A stretch of 64,000 nucleotides of DNA from Buxus sempervirens (GCA_947561395.2 OX387183.1:32476853-32540852), one strand, 5' to 3'; counted from the stretch's first letter, positions 31,555-43,740 are shown. Translations and numbers: made by a program. The notes: generated by a model not told the origin, from the letters alone.

Positions 31555-34042
31555 TCAAGATTCGACAATGTTAGTAGTAGTCATTAATCCCAAAAGACTC
31601 TTTGCTGGAGGGTATAGAGCAACTGCACCGCGTTCAGGGCTTGAGTACTTCCTGTAAACAGTCTTTAGCTTGATCTCTGCTGCCATGGAGTGGAACTTAA
31701 CCAAAAGCTTGGCACAATCACTGTAAAATATTACAGATCAGTTCAGACCATTATAGAAATATACATTAAATGAAAGAGAGACAGAGGGAGGGAGGTTATT
31801 ATTACATGAGCTGCTGTTCAGAAAGACCTGTGTGGAGCTTAAGGGTTTCACTCCAATGGGGAGTTTTGTTCAGAGTACATCGCGCAGCATAGATTGCTGA
31901 AGCAGCAACCATTGATGGACAATAAATTATGGTTGCATATTGAATCAACCCTAGTTCAGCGAAAAAATATACCATGTTCTCCATCTAAAATTACAAGAGA
32001 ACAAATAAGTCAGATCTTCAAGGAATTGCAACATAAAATTGAATATCTGTAAGCAGTTAAAGCATATGTGCGGTAAGATTATACCTCCTTGTCAGATATA
32101 GATGCCTTAATAAAGCGGACCAGGAAGACATAATGTGTAGGAACTGTCAATGTCCATTCAAGCTTACCCAAAATTGCTTTCTCCATTAACAATATCTGTT
32201 CTCGCAGATAAGCTCGGTCAGATATACAAACAAAGTCATTGACCTGCAATTCCGTACCCAAGTTATGGGGTTAATGCAAAAAAACAGACTAGATGTAAAG
32301 ATAAGCATACAAATCAAGATGTGTTAAATATATGTATACCTCTGGGGCCCATATCTCTTCATATTTGCAGGCTATAAGCATGGCACTGATGCCAAGCAGC
32401 TGCAATTCCTTTCTTGGAACAGTCTTAATGGAGAGGAATCTATCAACTATGTTAATGGTAAGATACAGAGTTTCTGGCATGAGTTCAAACTTGTTATGAA
32501 CTGCAATCAACCAATCCACTAGAATGGCTCTCATCTTCTCATTGATGTCTGGCTGTGAGTCCATGTAGTCATGAACTCTGTTCTCATTCTGCATCATATG
32601 TCAAACAGAATGACAATTATATTTCAGCTGATGAGACAGAGATGGATTAAAAACAGCAGTACCTCAGTGAGCTTGTAAAACTGATATATATCTTCAACGT
32701 ATTCAGCTACTGCTAATTGATCATTAGCATCTGCTGCATCGATGTCCACGGCTCGATCCTTTGGCTTATCAGTTAGGCCACAAGCAGCCTAAGGTAAACC
32801 AAATATGTTGGAAAATAAAAGTTAGCAAGAAGGCAGAAGAAAACTGATTTGAGAGAAATAAACAGATAAAGTCTAAGGTGCAGGTCACCTTGCTTCTAGC
32901 AGTAAGAATTGCAGTGAGGGTCTGGACTTTCTTCTTAGAGGATCCTTCCCTCCTCCTAGCCACAGGCTTCTTCTCCTGTTTAGTCTTTTCTTCTGTATCT
33001 GGGCTTATCTCAATAATTGTCTCAGGCTTTGGCTTCACAGTGACCTTATTTTGAACTGCCTTTGCAGCCCCACCTCCTCCTCCTCCTTTGGAAACCATAG
33101 CCCCATCAACAACATTGCTTCCAGCAGCCACAACTGCTACTGATTTCTGCAAATCACCAGCATCAACAATTTATTACAAAATCAAAAAGATTGCAAAAAT
33201 TTCTGGGTTTCAACAACAGGAAGAAAAAAATTGTTGTGGTTATTATTATTATACCTTATTATTTCCTGCAGCTGCAGCTTGTGCATTAGCGAGTAATTGG
33301 GCACCGAAACTTCTGGAAAGGAAAAACAATGAAGAATTTGAGAGAAAAATTATCTAAGAAATAGAGAATGGTAAGAACGTATGAACAGTAACTTACCTTG
33401 TTACGGGGCGAGAAATTTGAGGTTGTGGCTTCCCTTCAACAACTCTAACAGGAACCAGATTCCCAATATCTCCCAGAGCTCGGCGGTTTCTCACGTCAAT
33501 TGCTCCAGTCTTCTGTTTACCTTCTCCGGCAGCAACACCACCTGAAATTTTAGAAGAGTATCCTTAATCCCGAGACAAGGAGCGATCCCAAACAAGAAGA
33601 GATGTAGAGAGAGAGTGATTTGAAAGAAATAAACTAACCCAGAAAGAGAATCGTCATAGAGGAAGAAAATCAAAGAATCCAAGAACATAATCGAACAGGT
33701 TATCCGATTTGATCACGAAAAAGAATGTGCAACAAATTATTAAAGCAACCCAAAAAAATTTAAAGAAAATAAAAACATTAAAAAAATTGGGGAATGGAAT
33801 CAAGCCAGATCTCTTTGTTGGGACATCCTGGCATTAAAATATCAGGGAAAAGAAAAAAAAAGAATGAACCCCAGATGCTGATCATGACACAAGAAGAAAA
33901 TCTGTAGAGATCTCCCGAATTTGTTCAAAAAATTTTTTACAAAAAATCCCGACAAAAGAAAAGCCTGAAATACAACGAAAGCAAAAAGGAAATACGAGAT
34001 CAAACCTCTTGGCTGCTGTGGAACGACAGGTCTTGAAGCCAT
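31555..34042 (-). CDS. CYCB1: B1-type mitotic cyclin, nine coding exons, intact
   Basis: Exons (minus strand): 34042-34006, 33541-33397, 33312-33255, 33146-32889, 32788-32663, 32588-32340, 32243-32085, 31984-31806, 31720-31555. All introns are GT-AG. The sum is 1377 nt, 458 residues plus TGA, with reading frame kept at every junction. Residues 32-40 (R-R-A-L-G-D-I-G-N) form the destruction box for APC/C-driven breakdown. A basic, Lys-rich linker follows. Cyclin box N-lobe about 195-320 with M-R-A-I-L-V-D-W (227-234) and the B-type H-x-K-F signature (H239-F242); C-lobe about 322-440. The product activates CDKs at G2/M in nucleus and cytoplasm. Exon 3 is only 58 nt. It is the only intact host gene in the window. 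The B1 class rests on overall similarity known to me; the exact paralogue is uncertain. Confidence 0.95.
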
Positions 34043-34287
34043 TTCTGATTCTTGATTCTGGCCAAAAACTCCTCCAAGGCTCGCCAAAAAGGACGAGAGA
34101 AACGAATGGAGCCGTCCACTCCGCGTCTCCCCTTCTACGACAACAAATCAAATTCTCTTCGATCTCTCTCTCTCTCGCTTTCTTGCTCTCTTCGTCTCAC
34201 GCTCTTCCGAAACTCCCTTCTACGTTTGCTCTCTTCACTCTGTTTCTCACGCCCTTTTGAAACCAGAGGAACCGGCGTTTCGTCTAC

Positions 34288-34320
34288 AACGGTCTTATTT
34301 TTCCAAAAATTTCAGCCGTT
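34288..34320 (-). promoter_or_regulatory. Candidate M-phase (MSA-core) elements of the cyclin promoter
   Basis: Two AACGG cores, one on each strand (34288-34292 plus; 34316-34320 minus, as CCGTT), about 250-280 bp upstream of the cyclin ATG. AACGG is the core of the MSA element bound by three-repeat MYB factors at plant G2/M genes. The flanks fit the longer consensus only in part. A G-box-like CCACGTGG also lies at about 34523-34530. Confidence 0.45.
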
Positions 34321-34329
34321 TCGAAAGTT

Positions 34330-35383
34330 ACAGTTTACGATTAAAGAAAGAAAAGCAATTGTTAGCAATATCTCTGGAATTTCTCGGATTCCTGGACAAA
34401 TTGGTCGTACGAGAAGATCCAACGATTAGAGGATCAGGCGACCGCAGAACTATACATCACCACCGTCGATGAAAGAGGTTCCGATCCACAAGGTAAGGGC
34501 TGTGGACGGCTGCTCATTTTGCCACGTGGATTACAGAATTGCCAGCTGCATTGGTCGTGAGATGCTGCCGGGAGATGTTGTTTTTCATGTGGCGCCCACC
34601 TAAAATATTTACAACAGTGGAAAAACCCTAATGCTCTACATGGCACCGTCTCATAGCTAAAAGCAAGGGACAATTCAAGCAACCATAGTAGAAGATTTCT
34701 TACCATCCCCACAAGCAACGGCAATAGGATCCAAACCTCACATCCATGGTTTTGGTTCACACATGATTGATGAAGGTATTTAGAACTAGTTGTTAATCAA
34801 TATCTATATATCTATATTATATTTAACGCGAGAATGTCCCTTGGGAAACGTGCCAAACACAATACGCAACTATCCTGGAAAAAAAAAAAACCCCCCTTTC
34901 TCACATGGTTAAGATTCATTAATAACAAGGGTTAATTGTCATAACAACTCAATTCTCTTTCATTTAACGGTTAAGCATTTTGTACTTCACGTGCACCCTA
35001 CTAGTTATCTATACTGTAAAATGAACAGTCCTTTGGAAAGCATGCCAAACATATACTTTATTTTCCGAAAATAACCTCTTAATGTCATTGTCTTATATAT
35101 TTATATGGTAAATTTGTCCTTTTTATTTTTCACTTTCCAGAAAAATATCCTTCTAACAATTTCTTATCCCTTATATATCATAACCTTTATATCTACATAG
35201 ATGCAGTCCCCCTAATTTAAATTCAACGTCAATCCACCGGATTAGTGGCATGGGACGCAGCTCAACGTTGGGTGCAATATTATTGTGCACCCGTGCCTCG
35301 ATGCTTGCTTGCAGTGACCTAAAAAAAATACATATCATGATATAGCACCAGTGTACGGATCGTTGCTTGATTTGGGTGCAGAA

Positions 35384-35418
<35 letters not shown>

Positions 35419-36589
35419 ACGTTACAAAAATTTGAAACCTATAGAACGGATGAAATGGTTGCACTTAGAAATCTTAGACCACCCTACACCTGGCTTTTAT
35501 GATTGTTGCATGCAACTTAAAAATGTAAAATAATTTCTCTTATAAAATGATTGTTTTTAAACGAATGCACTCATTGTAGTGCATGATTTTGAGTGCAGGT
35601 GACGTCTGTTCCTACAGAATAGGATTAGGGGATTGCACGCACTACGCGTGTAGAAAACGTGGGCCCACTAAGATCATAAACAGTTGAAGGTAGTTATAAC
35701 ATGTTTAAAATAGTGGGGGATTGCTTTGTTTGGGGAAGATAATGTTTGAAAAAAGAAAAGGGAAGCCAGAATCTAGATGGAATATTCCCCCCTCTTCTCT
35801 TTATTAATAGTATAGATAGATAGATAACAATGTATGTATATGAAACACCGTCAGTGTTTGTTTGGGGAAGGTTTAATTTGACAAACCCTAACATCTACTC
35901 GTAATCATCTCACATTGGTAACACAAGAAGTTGGGCTGACCCAATTAATATATTTTTTGAAAGCATTAACGTTGGGTTCAAGTCGAGTAGGGTATTGCTG
36001 AACCCTAATTCAACCCAAAATTGGTTTTTTTTTTTTTTGGGTAGGGAAATAGGTATTATACTATACTAGTAAATATGCATGTGGGAATTTTATTTAGACT
36101 AAAAGTTAAAAATAATATGTAGACAAACAATTTTCTAAAAAAAATTGTTAGAAGAAATGATTCCGCCCAATTAACTGAGAGTTATTATCATTCTATAACG
36201 ATTTTTAGTCATTATAAAATATTAGAAATAGTAAATAAATGTAGAAAATTTTGTAGTAAATAATTAGACTTGTAGAACATGACACATTTAAACCAATATT
36301 TTAATTCTACTCTATTTGAGTAGATTATATTAAACTTGAATTTTTATAATTACTACAAAATAGGGATTAATTATAATAACAATTATAATTTTTAGGAGAA
36401 AAATATATTTACTACAATATTGCATACAATATTGTAGCATATTGTTCACACCGAAGCAAAAATATATTTAAAGATTATACTTTAGTACTATTAAATTATT
36501 TATATATAATGTATAAAAATATTTTCTGTGTATAGTAAACATGATATTTAAAGAATTAATGTATTGAGATAATATATGAAGAGATGTAT
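34330..36589. other. Intergenic region upstream of the cyclin gene
   Basis: About 2.2 kb with no gene I can support. Contains an A12 run near 34880, a (TA)n microsatellite at about 35386-35415, GATA repeats near 35813, and very AT-rich sequence from 36060 on. Sequences around 34797 (TATCTATATATCTATATTA) and 35806-35825 (reverse reading ATCTATCTATCTATACTA) are roughly inverted and might bound a MITE; no TSD was found. Confidence 0.45.
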
Positions 36590-36594
36590 ATTAT

Positions 36595-38400
36595 TGTGAG
36601 ACATGGAAAATCAATTTAATGACTTCCTAATCATCACACGGGATTGGTTAAAAACAAAGAGTCACCACCATTCTATTTAGGTGTGAATGGACACCAAAAT
36701 CTCAAATAAGCACAAAAAGGCAAATTTAGGATAAAAATAACCCTATTTAAAAAACAACCAGAGATGAGTAAGGGGATGAGGTTATGAATAGGGGAAGGTG
36801 TTAGGCACCCCTATTCATCCACACAAGGTGGTTGCCAGGCATTGTTTATGTTTTTCAAAGGAAAAAAGGCTTGCTAATCAAAACAAAAGTGAAAGAAAAA
36901 TAAAAGAATGTATGGTTTTTTTCCATGTGAATGATCCAATTAATTCTGGATCCTTCTTATGAAAACAAGAACCATTTACTTGGGTTTCATGATTGACTGA
37001 AATCAAAATAAAGAAAACAAATCTAAAGTGAAAACTTAAAAAATCTGGCTTCAAGTTAAATTCTGGAAATCTAGAAAAAATATTATTTTTATAAAATATT
37101 GCAGAATTGAGATTGAACAATCCAGGACATAGATATAGCCCAAATTTCACATTAGATCAAGAAATCAAAACCAAAAATACCCACATTGATGAAGAACATC
37201 AAAAGGGGAAAACTTAGACCGTAGGGTCTTCTCTCAAAAATGGAAAACAACTCAAAAACCGCCTCATGAAACCCTAGAAATTATTTTCAGGCTTCTAAAT
37301 CTAGATCTATCATATAGATTATGATAGATCCAGGATCTTAGCCTAATATCACAAAAATCGAGAAAACAGTGCTGTAAGTGCAAAAGTGATGAAAAATCTC
37401 TACTGTAGGAGAAGAAGTGGGGATCTCGTGCTATAAACATCATGGATTCATAAAATTAATCCAGATTTAAAATAAAACCATTACAACATTAGCAAGATAT
37501 CAAAAGCAACCATATCTCACAGATTAGAGCACATGGGGGTCTACCCTACAGATCCACCCGTTCTCTTTTCCCCTAGCTCTCTCTTCACATTTTACGGCTA
37601 GAGAGGATTCTTGAGGTATTTGGAGATAAGTTTGGGGATACAAACACAAAAGAAGGCCTTATTCTATAAAAAATGAGAAAAACAGATTATGGGGTTCTAT
37701 TCTAGGGATCCACCTGTTCCCCTTTCCCCTAACTCTCTCTTCACATTTTACGGCTAGAGAGGATTCTTGAGGTACTTGGAAGCAGGTTTAGGAATACAAG
37801 TATAAGAAGGCCTTATTCTACAGCAATGGAGAAGATTAGATTACTTCTAGAATTGAAAACAAATAATAAAAGGCAAAAGGGACTTACCTGGATTGAGCAA
37901 GCAGAGCAACAGGGATTCCTCTCTTCACTCGGAGTTCTTCAGACTTCAAATTAATCGCCATTTTCTTGAGGAGAAGCCCTCTATTTATAAGCAAACCCAG
38001 GGGCATGGTTGGTCCAGAGGGATATATCAAAATCCTCTAGATTGGATTGAAAAATAGGGATAATGCCAATCCATGGCCAACAAGGATAATTCGGACGGAT
38101 AAAAGAGATAATTCACATATCCCAGAGACATATTTGGATGCAGATAAGGCTCAGAAATCGAGCAAATATAAAATTCGCACAAAAACCCCGCGCCCGTATA
38201 TAAATTGTGGGCAAGTGGTGCTCGCATTCTCAATACGGGCACTGCATGCCCGTATACAAATTTCGGGCGAGACCAGCTCGCAGAAACAATACGGGCACTG
38301 CTTAAATGATTAAATCTCATGCATTTTTGTCCTGTTTTAAATCCCAATTATATATTTTCAATTATTTTCTCATTTTGTAGTGCAATTTGGGATGTCTACA
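36595..38400 (-). mobile_element. Solo LTR of family O (imperfect TSD ATTAT/ACTAT)
   Basis: 1806 bp, minus orientation: starts at 38400 with TGTAGACATCCCAAATTGC and ends at 36595 with ...CCATGTCTCACA. Flanks ATTAT (36590-36594) and ACTAT (38401-38405) match at four of five bases. Minus-strand TATA box at 37981-37989 and donor CAG|GTAAGT at 37887/37888. U3 hairpins with arms ATACGGGCA and TGCCCGTAT lie at 38233-38255. A segment of about 90 bp around CCCTAGCTCTCTCTTCACAT is duplicated near 37570 and 37730. Confidence 0.85.
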
Positions 38401-38561
38401 ACTATATATACATCTCTTCGTATATTTACTAAGCATTATCGAGAAAGATAACAGTATATTTATATTTATACTTGTAGACACCCCAAATTGCACAAACAAT
38501 CATCAAAAATCATTATCTCCTGGAAAGCCAGCACAGAATTTGAAGAAAATAAATTTTTGCC

Positions 38562-38703
38562 TGTATCCGGATACTCAATTCGGATACAAGTGCTCCTCCC
38601 CGTATCCGGATACTCATACCGGATACCTGTGAGCCTTAGCGTATCCGGTACCATGTACCGGATACCTTAAGGCCCTTTGTTATCCGGTCTGATATACCGG
38701 ATA
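38562..38703. repeat. U3 array of four hairpins in the young LTR
   Basis: H1 38563-38587: GTATCCG/CGGATAC. H2 38602-38626: GTATCCGG/CCGGATAC, 9-nt loop. H3 38641-38665: GTATCCGGTAC/GTACCGGATAC, 3-nt loop. H4 38681-38703: TATCCGGT/ACCGGATA, 7-nt loop. They are separated by 14-17 bp. The same array lies at 53778-53919 in the 3' LTR. Confidence 0.92.
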
Positions 38704-38860
38704 CCTTAAGTTTGCTCAAAATTAGGGTTTTCCGAGAGCTTTTCACTTTTACCATCATGTCCCTCATTAAATGAGGGGAAATCGCGGAAATAACCTTAGG
38801 GTTTAGGTTGGAGGGGTTCTAGACATTAATTTGTGTCTACCAATGACCTTAGCCCTTGCC

Positions 38861-38976
38861 TATAAATAGGAGCCTCCTCCTTGAGCAAAAGGCACACAAC
38901 TCTTGTTTTGAATTCTCGCAAAGAAGAACTCCAAGAGAAGAAGGAAACCGCTGTGGAATCGCCTCCAGAACTCAGG
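38861..38976 (+). promoter_or_regulatory. LTR promoter TATA box and downstream splice donor
   Basis: TATAAATAGG at 38861-38870. About 105 bp later comes CTCAG|GTAAGC (38975/38976), a near-perfect 5' splice site. Both family O solo LTRs here keep the same pair (TATA box, then CAG|GTAAGN about 95-100 bp downstream). Confidence 0.75.
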
Positions 38977-40748
38977 TAAGCCTCAACTTTTCTTTTTATT
39001 TTCTGTCTTTACATTCCTAGATCTAGATCTCTTCTTCTACCTTTCTGTAGTGTAAAGCCTTGTTTGTATGTGTGGAAATCCTTCCCCGGCTCAAAGTATC
39101 TCAAGACTCCCCTAGCCGTAAAACTTGAAGGCGGATCTAGGAGAAACGAGACTGGGGATTGACCCTAGTGCTAGAACCTATGTAGCATAAGGCCTTTTTG
39201 ATTGATTGTAAACCGTTCCATATTCAAAGTACCCTTGATTATCTTAAAGAGAACAGAGGGAAACGATAATGGAACGGAACCCTAGGCTATGCTAGAACCT
39301 ATTTTGTTGAATCTATATGCATGTGTATGGATCTTGCTTGGTTTTTTTCACTTTTGCACACATATCACTATTTTGGCGGAATAGGCTCATATTTGGGGTT
39401 TATTGCATTTATTGTGATAAATCTCAAATAAATGGCCTCAATCAATTCTGGAATGCCTTTCGGATGATTTTAAAGTATTTGTGTTCATCTTGCACGAATT
39501 TCATTTTTATCAATTTTCGGACTTGGTTTTACTCAAAAATGGCTTAGCTTGACAGCACCTGTACCCTTACTTCGGACGTCCGTAACTTCATCATCCGGAT
39601 GAATTTTGGGGCGATTCCAGAACCATGGGAAAGGTGAGGCTGTCTAGTTTATGTCCACCAAATTTCATGAATTTTCATCTAGCCGATTTTTGACACCTCT
39701 CTGTCGAAGTTAAGTGGACAGTTCAGGTCTAAGTACAGAACTTGTCACTTCGACGGACCGCCATGTGTTCGTTTTAAGTCCGATTCGAGTGATTTTTGTT
39801 TCTGAGTACTCCTTTTTGAGTCTATTTTCAAATCCAGTTGGTTTCATAATTTTTGGATTCCATTTGAATTATTGGTAGCCGATTTACTCAGAACTGCTCA
39901 TTTGCATTTTTCTGGGTAAATCTGTGATCTTCGGGGCCTGTTCGGGAGACCACCCAAGGCACATCCGAAGGGATTTTTGTATGAGGCTAGTTTCTGTTGA
40001 AAGATGGCCATACAGACTTCAATCACACCAAATTTCGTGGATTTCTATGTAGTGGATGTTTCTAGACAATTTTCCAAAGTTGCCCACTTACCACTTTTAA
40101 AAATCCCCAACAGCAACTTCAAAGGAGCATAACTCCTAGATTTTTCATTGGAATGAAGTGAAATTTTGCATGAGACTCTTATTTACCCTAATCTTTCAAA
40201 TGGATTTGGTTTGGTTCAATTCAGAATTGGATTTGAATGATTTTAAGGCAAATGGCATACTTTTTTACCGAATTTTCCGGATTTGATTTAACTTGGTTTT
40301 ATGCAACCTCTACTTTGATTTCCATCTTTTGAAATATTCCAGAAGTGATATTGACATAAGAGAAGATCTAAAATCCATTTGGATCTTCATGTGAAAATAT
40401 CATACATTGTTCCTTTTTCAAGGTTTCTCATGATTTTTAGCAAGCTTTCTTACTTTGTTTTTTGCATGAATATACACTTGGTAACCACTTCGTGTGGATG
40501 AATGGGGATGCCTAACACCTTCCCCCGTTCATAATCTAATCCCCTTACCCATCTCTGGATTTGATTTTCAAGTAGGGTTATTTTTATCCTAGAATTTGTC
40601 TTTTGGCTATTTTTGCCTACTTTTGACTCTTTGGTGTCCATTCTCACCCCAAAATCATGAATGGTGGCGACTCTCCCAATTTTTGCGTTGAGCCCGTGTG
40701 TTGACGGAGGGACGATCACTCCGGTGATTTTTTCCCATGTCTCACAAC

Positions 40749-40766
40749 TGGCGACTCTGCTGGGGA
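40749..40766 (+). other. Primer binding site, tRNA-Arg
   Basis: TGGCGACTCTGCTGGGGA two bases after the LTR. It differs at one position from the perfect tRNA-Arg match seen in the old element at 15980. Confidence 0.85.
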
Positions 40767-42270
40767 CTTGTGGATTTAAGCCATTTTTGTGTATTTGTTC
40801 ATGCTTTTCTCTACTTTTGAATGCTTGCTATTTTGTTTACTTCATTTGTGCATATTGTTATATTTCAAATCAGATTAGGATGCTTAGAAGTTTGTATGGG
40901 TCCAAAGCCTATTTTGAAACATGACTTGGATGTGTTTTGTGATGACATGCTTTGATTTAAGTTGTTATGCCATGAAAAAGAAAATTTCAAAATCTGGAAA
41001 TTTGGTGTAAATTTTGAGTATTCAAGCATGTTTCCCATGAATAATGCTTTTTGTGCTTAATGGTTGTTTTATGCCATGATTTGAACTTGGGGGTATGAAA
41101 TGACATAAGTTGAGCATGAAAATAATAAAAAAAATCTGAAATGCTTAGTGGGAATTTTGGGGATTTTCAAGCATAAGTTTCCCAAGCTAAAAGTTTTTTA
41201 TGTCACATTGTTAGCTTCTGGGTTTTAGGCTTAGATTTGGGCATAAAACCATGTCACTTGAGCATCCAATTGAAGGAAAAAAAAATCTGGAAATTTCAGT
41301 GTATATTTGGGGGATTTCAAGCATGTTTTACCTCATTGAAACACTTTGGTATCATGTCAAGTAGTGCTAAAATTTTAGGCTCCAATTTGGGGTAGAAATG
41401 GTACACTTTGAGCATGAAAAAGAGCATGAAATCTGGGATTTTAGGGAATGCTTTTGAGTTTCAAGCATGCTTACATGATTTAATGGTTGTTTGTACAAAT
41501 GACATGTTTTGTATAACACTTTTTGGACATGTAATATTTTTTGTGCATATTTAGTTGTTTTGGTGCTTGCTTGCTTGTATTTAGCTTCATTATCTTTGTC
41601 ATTTGTACCTTGGCTTGAAATTGAATGCATGGCTACGAAAAAGAGTGGCAAGGGGCTGGGACGTTGTGAATGTTACCACAATTTAAAATTGCACTTGAGC
41701 ACTTGAAACAATTTGCACAGCCTACCCTTTACCTATTAGGAAGTTGAACCATGAATGTGTGTAGCTTGGCGCACCGAGGTCGTGACTTCGGAAAGCGAAA
41801 GTGAAAACATTTACCTTAGAATTTGGGTCAATGATGTGATGACAATGGGATCTGTGATTCGATTCCGGGCATCACTAGACTTGAGTTCTAAGTTGCCAAT
41901 TAAGCCAAAACCCAAAAAACCATACGCTTGAAGGTGGAGAAACACGTTTTCAGCTAAAAGCACACAATTGCGTTTGGGGAATTGGGTGTAAATGTGGGAA
42001 GGCCGTTTGCATGTTTTACAGGCCAAGGTATAATGTGCATACCCTATTGAATGAAGGTAATACAAGGTGGCAAGGTAAAGCCATGTTCTTTTCCTAAATT
42101 TGGGGAATTTTGCAAGTATGATGTCCAAGCCCAACTTGGGGCAAGTTTTGAAGGTCAAATTAAGGTGAACATCAATGGGGAATGAAAAAAAATTAATCGG
42201 GTGAAAAAATGAGTCAAAAAAGGCCATTTCGGCAATAACCGGTAACTCAGGCCGGTTAATAACACTTATA
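40767..42270 (+). other. First half of the untranslated leader, with diverged internal repeats
   Basis: No gene. From about 40960 to 41480 there are roughly four diverged units of 130-160 bp, each with TTGAGCATGAAAA, AATCTGGAAAT-like and TTTCAAGCATG-like blocks. Many upstream ATGs are present, so translation of gag from an unspliced RNA would face long upstream frames. Confidence 0.6.
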
Positions 42271-42273
42271 TTC

Positions 42274-42375
42274 ATATCCGGTATGTATTTCCGGATACAA
42301 AGGCATATGCGCGTATCCGGTTAGGGTAACCGGATACCATAAGGCATATCCTTATCCGGTATACTATACCGGATA
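42274..42375. repeat. Leader hairpin array (three hairpins)
   Basis: H5 42276-42297: TATCCGG/CCGGATA, 8-nt loop. H6 42313-42337: GTATCCGGTTA/TAACCGGATAC, 3-nt loop. H7 42353-42375: TATCCGGTATA/TATACCGGATA around a single C. They share the TATCCGG core with the U3 array, but the inner stem bases differ and pair in each case. Confidence 0.92.
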
Positions 42376-42694
42376 CGTTCAAAAAATGCACAAATTGGCT
42401 GTTCAGCCCAAATTTTCAGAATAAAATGCCTAAAACACTGTGGATAATCCTTAGGCACCCCGAAAAGAACATAAGAAATGTTCCCAAAAATACAAAGAAA
42501 AAATATAAAAAAAAAACAAAAAAGAATAAAACAAAATATTCTTTCAGGATTTAACCTAAGTTTGAAAATCAAAGAGGAAACCAATGTGTCATATTTTTGA
42601 CACCAACTCAACTCAAACATGTGTCAATCAAGCTTTAGAGCTTGAAAATCTTCTAAAATGCATCAGATTTCAAATAATAAAAAAATGAAAACCT

Positions 42695-43740
42695 TGATTG
42701 GTTATTTTTATCAATCAAATCAAAAAAATTGGGACCCTTGGAAGCCCTAGAATATTCCATGAAAACCTTGGTTGGTTATTTTTATCAATCAAATAAAAAA
42801 AAATCAAAAAAATTGGGACCCTTGGAAGCCCTAGAATATTCCATGAAAACCTTGGTTGGTTATTTTTATCAATCAAATAAAAAAAAATCAAAAAAATTGG
42901 GACCCTTGGAAGCCCTAGAATATTCCATGAAAACCTTGGTTGGTTATTTTTATCAATCAAATAAAAAAAAATCAAAAAAATTGGGACCCTTGGAAGCCCT
43001 AGAATATTCCATGAAAACCTTGGTTGGTTATTTTTATCAATCAAATCAAAAAAAAATCAAAAAATTGGGACCCTTGGAAGCCCTAGAATATTCCATGAAA
43101 ACCTTGGTTGGTTATTTTTATCAATCAAATCAAATAAAAAAAAATGAAAACCTTTGGTTGGTTATTTTTATCAATCAAATCAAAACATTTGTGGGATACT
43201 TGGATAGAATATTCCAAGACACCTTTGGTTGGTTATTTTTATCAATCAAATCAAAACATTTGTGGGATACTTGGAAGCCCTAGAATATTCCAAGACACCT
43301 TTGGTTGGTTATTTTTATCAATCAAATCAAAACATTTGTGGGATACTTGGATAGAATATTCCAAGACACCTTTGGTTGGTTATTTTTATCAATCAAATCA
43401 AAACATTTGTGGGATACTTGGATAGAATATTCCAAGACACCTTTGGTTGGTTATTTTTATCAATCAAATCAAAACATTTGTGGGATACTTGGAAGCCCTA
43501 GAATATTCCAAGACACCTTTGGTTGGTTATTTTTATCAATCAAATCAAAACATTTGTGGGATACTTGGATAGAATATTTCAAGACACCTTGGTTGGTTAT
43601 TTTTATCAATCAAATCAAAAAAAAATTGGGACCCTTGGAAGCCCTAGAATATTCCATGAAAACCTTGGTTGGTTATTTTTATCAATCAAATCAAAAAAAA
43701 AAAATTTTTGGGACCCTTGGAAGCCCTAGAATATTCCAAA
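42695..43740. repeat. Leader minisatellite, 84-bp and 71/76-bp units
   Basis: GGGACCCTTGGAAGCCC starts at 42731, 42815, 42899, 42983 and 43067: exact 84-bp spacing. A shorter related unit follows, with GTGGGATACTTGG at 43191, 43262, 43338, 43409, 43480 and 43556: spacing 71 or 76, the 5-bp difference being AGCCC. Two long-type units return at about 43625-43740. Every unit has TTGGTTGGTTATTTTTATC. The 84-bp units equal 28 codons, so frames on both strands stay open; I regard these as by-products. Confidence 0.95.

Larger units (their letters stand above)
38473..40746 (+). repeat. 5' LTR of the young Tat element
   Basis: TGTAGACACCCCAAATTGC...CATGTCTCACA. U3 hairpins 38562-38703, TATA box 38861-38870, splice donor 38975/38976. 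The part from the TATA box to the donor has no ATG. The short frames at 38387-38670 and 39317-39547 recur in the 3' LTR and are not genes. Confidence 0.97.

Noticed and set aside
34797..35825. Possible Helitron or MITE with TATCTATATATCTATA-like ends
   Set aside because: Ends match only loosely, no TSD and no CTRR-hairpin end could be shown.
38387..38670. Frames of 60-82 codons around the LTR start, repeated at 53521-53886
   Set aside because: They run through U3 hairpins in both LTRs and are not linked to any start or domain.
42695..43740. Regular repeats with regular spacing, CRISPR-like at first sight
   Set aside because: Units are contiguous tandem copies with no unique spacers, in a plant retrotransposon leader; no cas-like genes.
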